A stretch of DNA of 64,000 nucleotides from assembly GCA_038025085.1 (NCBI GenBank), contig CM076154.1, positions 28,078,501 through 28,142,500 of the forward strand, given 5' to 3'. The notes below the pieces were generated by a model, which was given only the letters and a program-made list of their open reading frames with translations, was not told where the DNA came from and searched no databases. A program made the position numbers and the translations under genes. The stretch comes from Tetragonia tetragonoides (lineage: Eukaryota; Streptophyta; Magnoliopsida; Caryophyllales; Aizoaceae). Positions 62,801 to 64,000 of this stretch are shown here, in pieces; positions within the stretch are counted from its first letter, which is position 1; every line of letters begins with the position of its first letter.

Positions 62801-63112
62801 TTGAAGAATGGAGACTACCACAGGACTTAGGAGCTGCAAACAACCATTGAAATTTCAATATCACAAAGGCATCTCCTTTTATGCAATCATCAAACTTGTT
62901 AAAGTATTGAAATACAAGACCTAAATGAAAGTGGTAGCTTAATGAATGATAAAACTTCACCTACTTGGCTGTACTTGTGAAATAAAACGATGTAAAGAGC
63001 TTCAGCACAGGGCCTTAGCTTCTCAGTCCACTGGACCATATCTTGTTCATGATGAAATGCTTCAGGGTTTTGATTCCACTCCACCAAATCGCTTGGTGAT
63101 AAAACAAAATAC
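47864..63112 (-). CDS. IPO11: importin-11-type nuclear transport receptor, C-terminal 17 coding exons (partial)
   Basis: Exons in coding order: 63112-62965, 62833-62673, 59093-58994, 58031-57957, 57795-57661, 53663-53580, 51653-51471, 51378-51274, 51114-50956, 49708-49664, 49578-49357, 48542-48436, 48342-48286, 48180-48108, 48025-47864 (TAA). Phases join throughout, giving about 604 residues. Signature stretches are YFVLSPSDLVEW, NPEAFHHEQDMVQWTEKLRP, VTEITPRLLLKDAAYAAAAY, ALGYQSPICYNILLPILQ and GGDDRDPSKTTVKSSSASIL. The helical repeats are HEAT repeats of the importin-beta superfamily. Importin-11 receptors carry cargo through the nuclear pore in a RanGTP-regulated way; the N-terminal Ran-binding half lies beyond 64000. 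The protein ends MKQALKMS. No stop or frameshift occurs in the exons. Two introns exceed 3.5 kb and are rich in LINEs and MITEs. (Fifteen exons are listed; the family total is higher.). Confidence 0.93.
49811..49851 (+). repeat. G-rich tract with quadruplex-forming pattern
   Basis: The plus strand has at least six successive G runs of 3-6 separated by single A or T bases (GGGGTGGGGGTGGGGGTGGGG type). This meets the G3+N1-7 pattern several times over. It lies in an importin intron on the non-transcript-like strand, so the pre-mRNA is C-rich here. Confidence 0.85.
51937..52258. mobile_element. Tourist-like MITE, decayed copy in reverse orientation
   Basis: The right end AAGTAAACACCACC is followed by TTA. 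The left end GGCTCATTTACT resembles GGCCTCGTTTACT of the two copies at 60187 and 63358. The inside has the family's GATTGATTACACCAT and GATGTAATCAATC arms. The left target copy is no longer a clean TTA. Confidence 0.65.
52440..52990 (-). mobile_element. L1-type LINE ORF2 C-terminal fragment
   Basis: Minus frame 52547-52918 reads [35 protein letters not shown], then CVMCRDDCENGLHLFVMCEF, the zf-RVT metal-binding pattern. It is closely related to the fragment at 10672-11930, including the shared DSRTW and KVRAFVWT wording. It lies in an importin intron. Confidence 0.8.
54164..54640 (-). mobile_element. L1-like LINE 3' fragment
   Basis: The plus strand begins TTTTTTAGATATTTTCAAGA and ATAAGAAAAAGAATATCATT, the mirrored 3' end of this window's L1 copies. 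Minus frames to 54617 have no preserved domain. Boundaries are approximate. Confidence 0.4.
54817..55858. mobile_element. 1.04-kb non-autonomous TIR element with TAA target duplication
   Basis: The left end is GGGGGTGTTTGGTTGGG. The right end is the inverted GAACCAAACGACCCC. TAA flanks both sides (54814-54816 and 55859-55861), as for PIF/Harbinger-type insertions. The Thr/Pro-rich open frames inside (55000-55551) are low-complexity ACC/CCA sequence, not a credible gene. A 116-bp RTE/SINE tail is nested near the right end. Confidence 0.8.
55720..55835 (-). mobile_element. RTE/SINE 3'-tail insertion with 15-bp target duplication
   Basis: The minus strand carries CGGAAACAGTCTCTCTTC, then GACTTCCCCAGACCCCGCCC, ending in (TTG)n. 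It is flanked by ACTTCTTTGAACCAA at 55705-55719 and 55836-55850, a perfect 15-bp duplication. The insertion is therefore complete as it stands and only 116 bp long. Confidence 0.85.
55880..56124. repeat. about 128-bp tandem duplication in LINE remnant
   Basis: AATAAATCGGCCTACATAGA at 55880 recurs as AATAAATCAGCCTACATAGA at about 56008. Both are followed by AAGACCCTCGCATTCGTC and ACACCCTTTTCTCC. Copies differ at scattered sites. Confidence 0.8.
59177..59300. mobile_element. small MITE-like inverted repeat
   Basis: ACTTGTTTGAGACGG at the left and GGTCTTACACAAGACTT at the right form an imperfect inverted repeat around GGGGTCAC/GTGAC sequence. The same AGTCTTGTATGAGACCAACT type of end appears at 2454. 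It is probably a short non-autonomous DNA element. Confidence 0.45.
60187..60462. mobile_element. Tourist-like MITE (copy 1 in importin intron 2)
   Basis: Ends are GGTGGTGTTTACT and the inverted AGTAAACGAGGCC. TAA flanks at 60184-60186 and 60463-60465. The inside contains two inverted arms, GATTACATCATTCAAAGTAA and GATTACATTGAATGATGCAA. It is 276 bp with no coding capacity and is nearly identical to 63358-63652. Confidence 0.9.
60893..61265 (-). mobile_element. L1-type LINE 3' fragment
   Basis: The plus strand starts AAAATTAGATAAGAAAATGT with the mirrored 3' end. Minus frames read FDWSATLEFLMGLV and WAKAVGALVSLADIQLCW-like wording, the L1 ORF2 C-terminal tail. It lies in the 3.6-kb importin intron. 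Confidence 0.55.
61840..62230 (-). mobile_element. L1-type LINE 3' fragment
   Basis: Minus frame 61932-62201 reads FGTCGHSGVLGFSLAKVAGA, then FRGCPQQIFNVYGVIF. This is the same C-terminal tail as in the copies at 10771-10959 and 60893. The mirrored 3' end is near 61840-61900. Confidence 0.6.
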
Positions 63113-64000
63113 CTGTGTAATATCACAACCTTAGCTAGATGAACTTGGATTAATAAACCTAGTAAGTGTTGAAGACAATGCTCCCTATACAGTAAGATAT
63201 AGATTGATGTTGGGGTTGTGGGGTAAGGGAAGATTCTTCTCTTTTTGCAGCATTGCTTTGTGATCCTGGAAGGATGAATACTAATTTCGAGCAAAGCATA
63301 GCAGGAAACAGCGTTAAAATTCCAAGTATTCAACCCACTACATGCATCTAGCACTAAGGTGGTGTTTACTACCTTGCAATCAAATGCTTGTAATGCAATC
63401 ATTTTATAGGGTAGATGTGAGGTGGAAAATGAAGGAGGGGGAGGAAAGAGATGGAAAAAGTGAGTTTGATTACATCATTCAAAGTAATCAACATTACATG
63501 GGAAAAGTTGAGCAATTGTGATTACATTGAATCATGCAATCAACCCCACTTTTCTCATCCCTCTCCTCCCACTCATTCACTTTTCACCCCACATTTACTC
63601 TACAAAATGATTGCATTGCATTACATTTGATTGCAAACAAGTAAACGAGGCCTAATATTCGACTAATTTGCATGATACATTTTTGCAGTTAGGTGTCTAT
63701 TCATACCATACAACGACGATAACCGTGATGATTAATGGGTTATATAATATATTCTATTCCGTTCAAAACGCAACATTCTATGATAAGACTTAAGAGATAT
63801 ATAGTTTAATTTACAAAGACAATCATTTTGTATGTGGCCAAAGTACTTTTTTTCTTACTTACAAAGCCAACAGCAGCAACAAAATAATGGGAGAAAAAGA
63901 AAACTAATGGGAAATTCTGCTGTATGTTAGGGTAAGCTTACCTTATTTCTTGCTTTTGATCAGAGATTTACCAACCAAAAGACAAAGTGGAACTCAATCA
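63113..64000. other. importin intron at the right edge, with a MITE
   Basis: The intron upstream of the first in-window exon extends to the right edge. It holds the MITE at 63358-63652. A donor-like GTAAGCTTA on the minus strand near 63943 has no convincing exon before it. The remaining N-terminal exons are outside the window. Confidence 0.5.
63358..63652. mobile_element. Tourist-like MITE (copy 2)
   Basis: The ends and TAA flanks (63355-63357, 63653-63655) match copy 1. It is 295 bp and contains an extra CAAATGCTTGTAATGCAATC that copy 1 lacks at the left arm. This is likely the fuller form, copy 1 having a small deletion. Confidence 0.9.

Noticed and set aside
63940..63995. Possible upstream importin exon before the donor-like GTAAGCTTA
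   Set aside because: The needed frame has a stop and the residues do not fit the expected sequence before YFVLSPSDL.

Overview
The window is nuclear DNA of a flowering plant, most likely a eudicot. It has spliceosomal genes with GT-AG introns, AT-rich intergenic DNA and many plant transposons (L1- and RTE-type LINEs, SINEs, small TIR elements). A LINE ORF1 with an RRM-like domain, a type described from beet, would fit Caryophyllales, but that placement is only an inference.

Layout, left to right. (1) 0.4-0.7 kb, plus strand: a lone first exon of a tropinone-reductase-like SDR gene. (2) 1.35-19.9 kb, minus strand: a complete nine-exon TraB-family gene (363 codons). All splice phases join, although its introns hold LINE, RTE and MITE insertions. 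(3) 20-24.5 kb, minus strand: a LINE fragment, then an unidentified set of exon-like blocks. (4) 24.84-41.68 kb: one very large Mutator-like element (16.8 kb) with a perfect 9-bp target duplication. It is inserted in an older TIR element with GTATCCG-rich ends. (5) 42.3-47.8 kb: intergenic DNA with a Tourist-like MITE, a tRNA-derived SINE and a 1.5-kb inverted-repeat element. (6) 47.86-63.11 kb and beyond the right edge, minus strand: the C-terminal 17 coding exons of an importin-11-type nuclear transport receptor, again with repeat-filled introns.

The Mutator-like element is the most unusual part. It carries four genes in inward or divergent pairs: a Ulp1/C48 SUMO-protease-like gene (plus), a small F-box-like gene (minus), a related F-box-like gene (plus, divergent from the first), and a FAR1-type MULE transposase with SWIM finger (minus). 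Its noncoding DNA is packed with a short motif centred on ATGAATTC. The protease and transposase genes have stops and frameshifts, so this copy is probably not autonomous now.

The host genes appear functionally unrelated: a probable mitochondrial outer-membrane tail-anchored TraB protein, a nuclear import receptor and an SDR fragment. Exon coordinates were derived by hand from splice signals and codon phase. No database search was possible.
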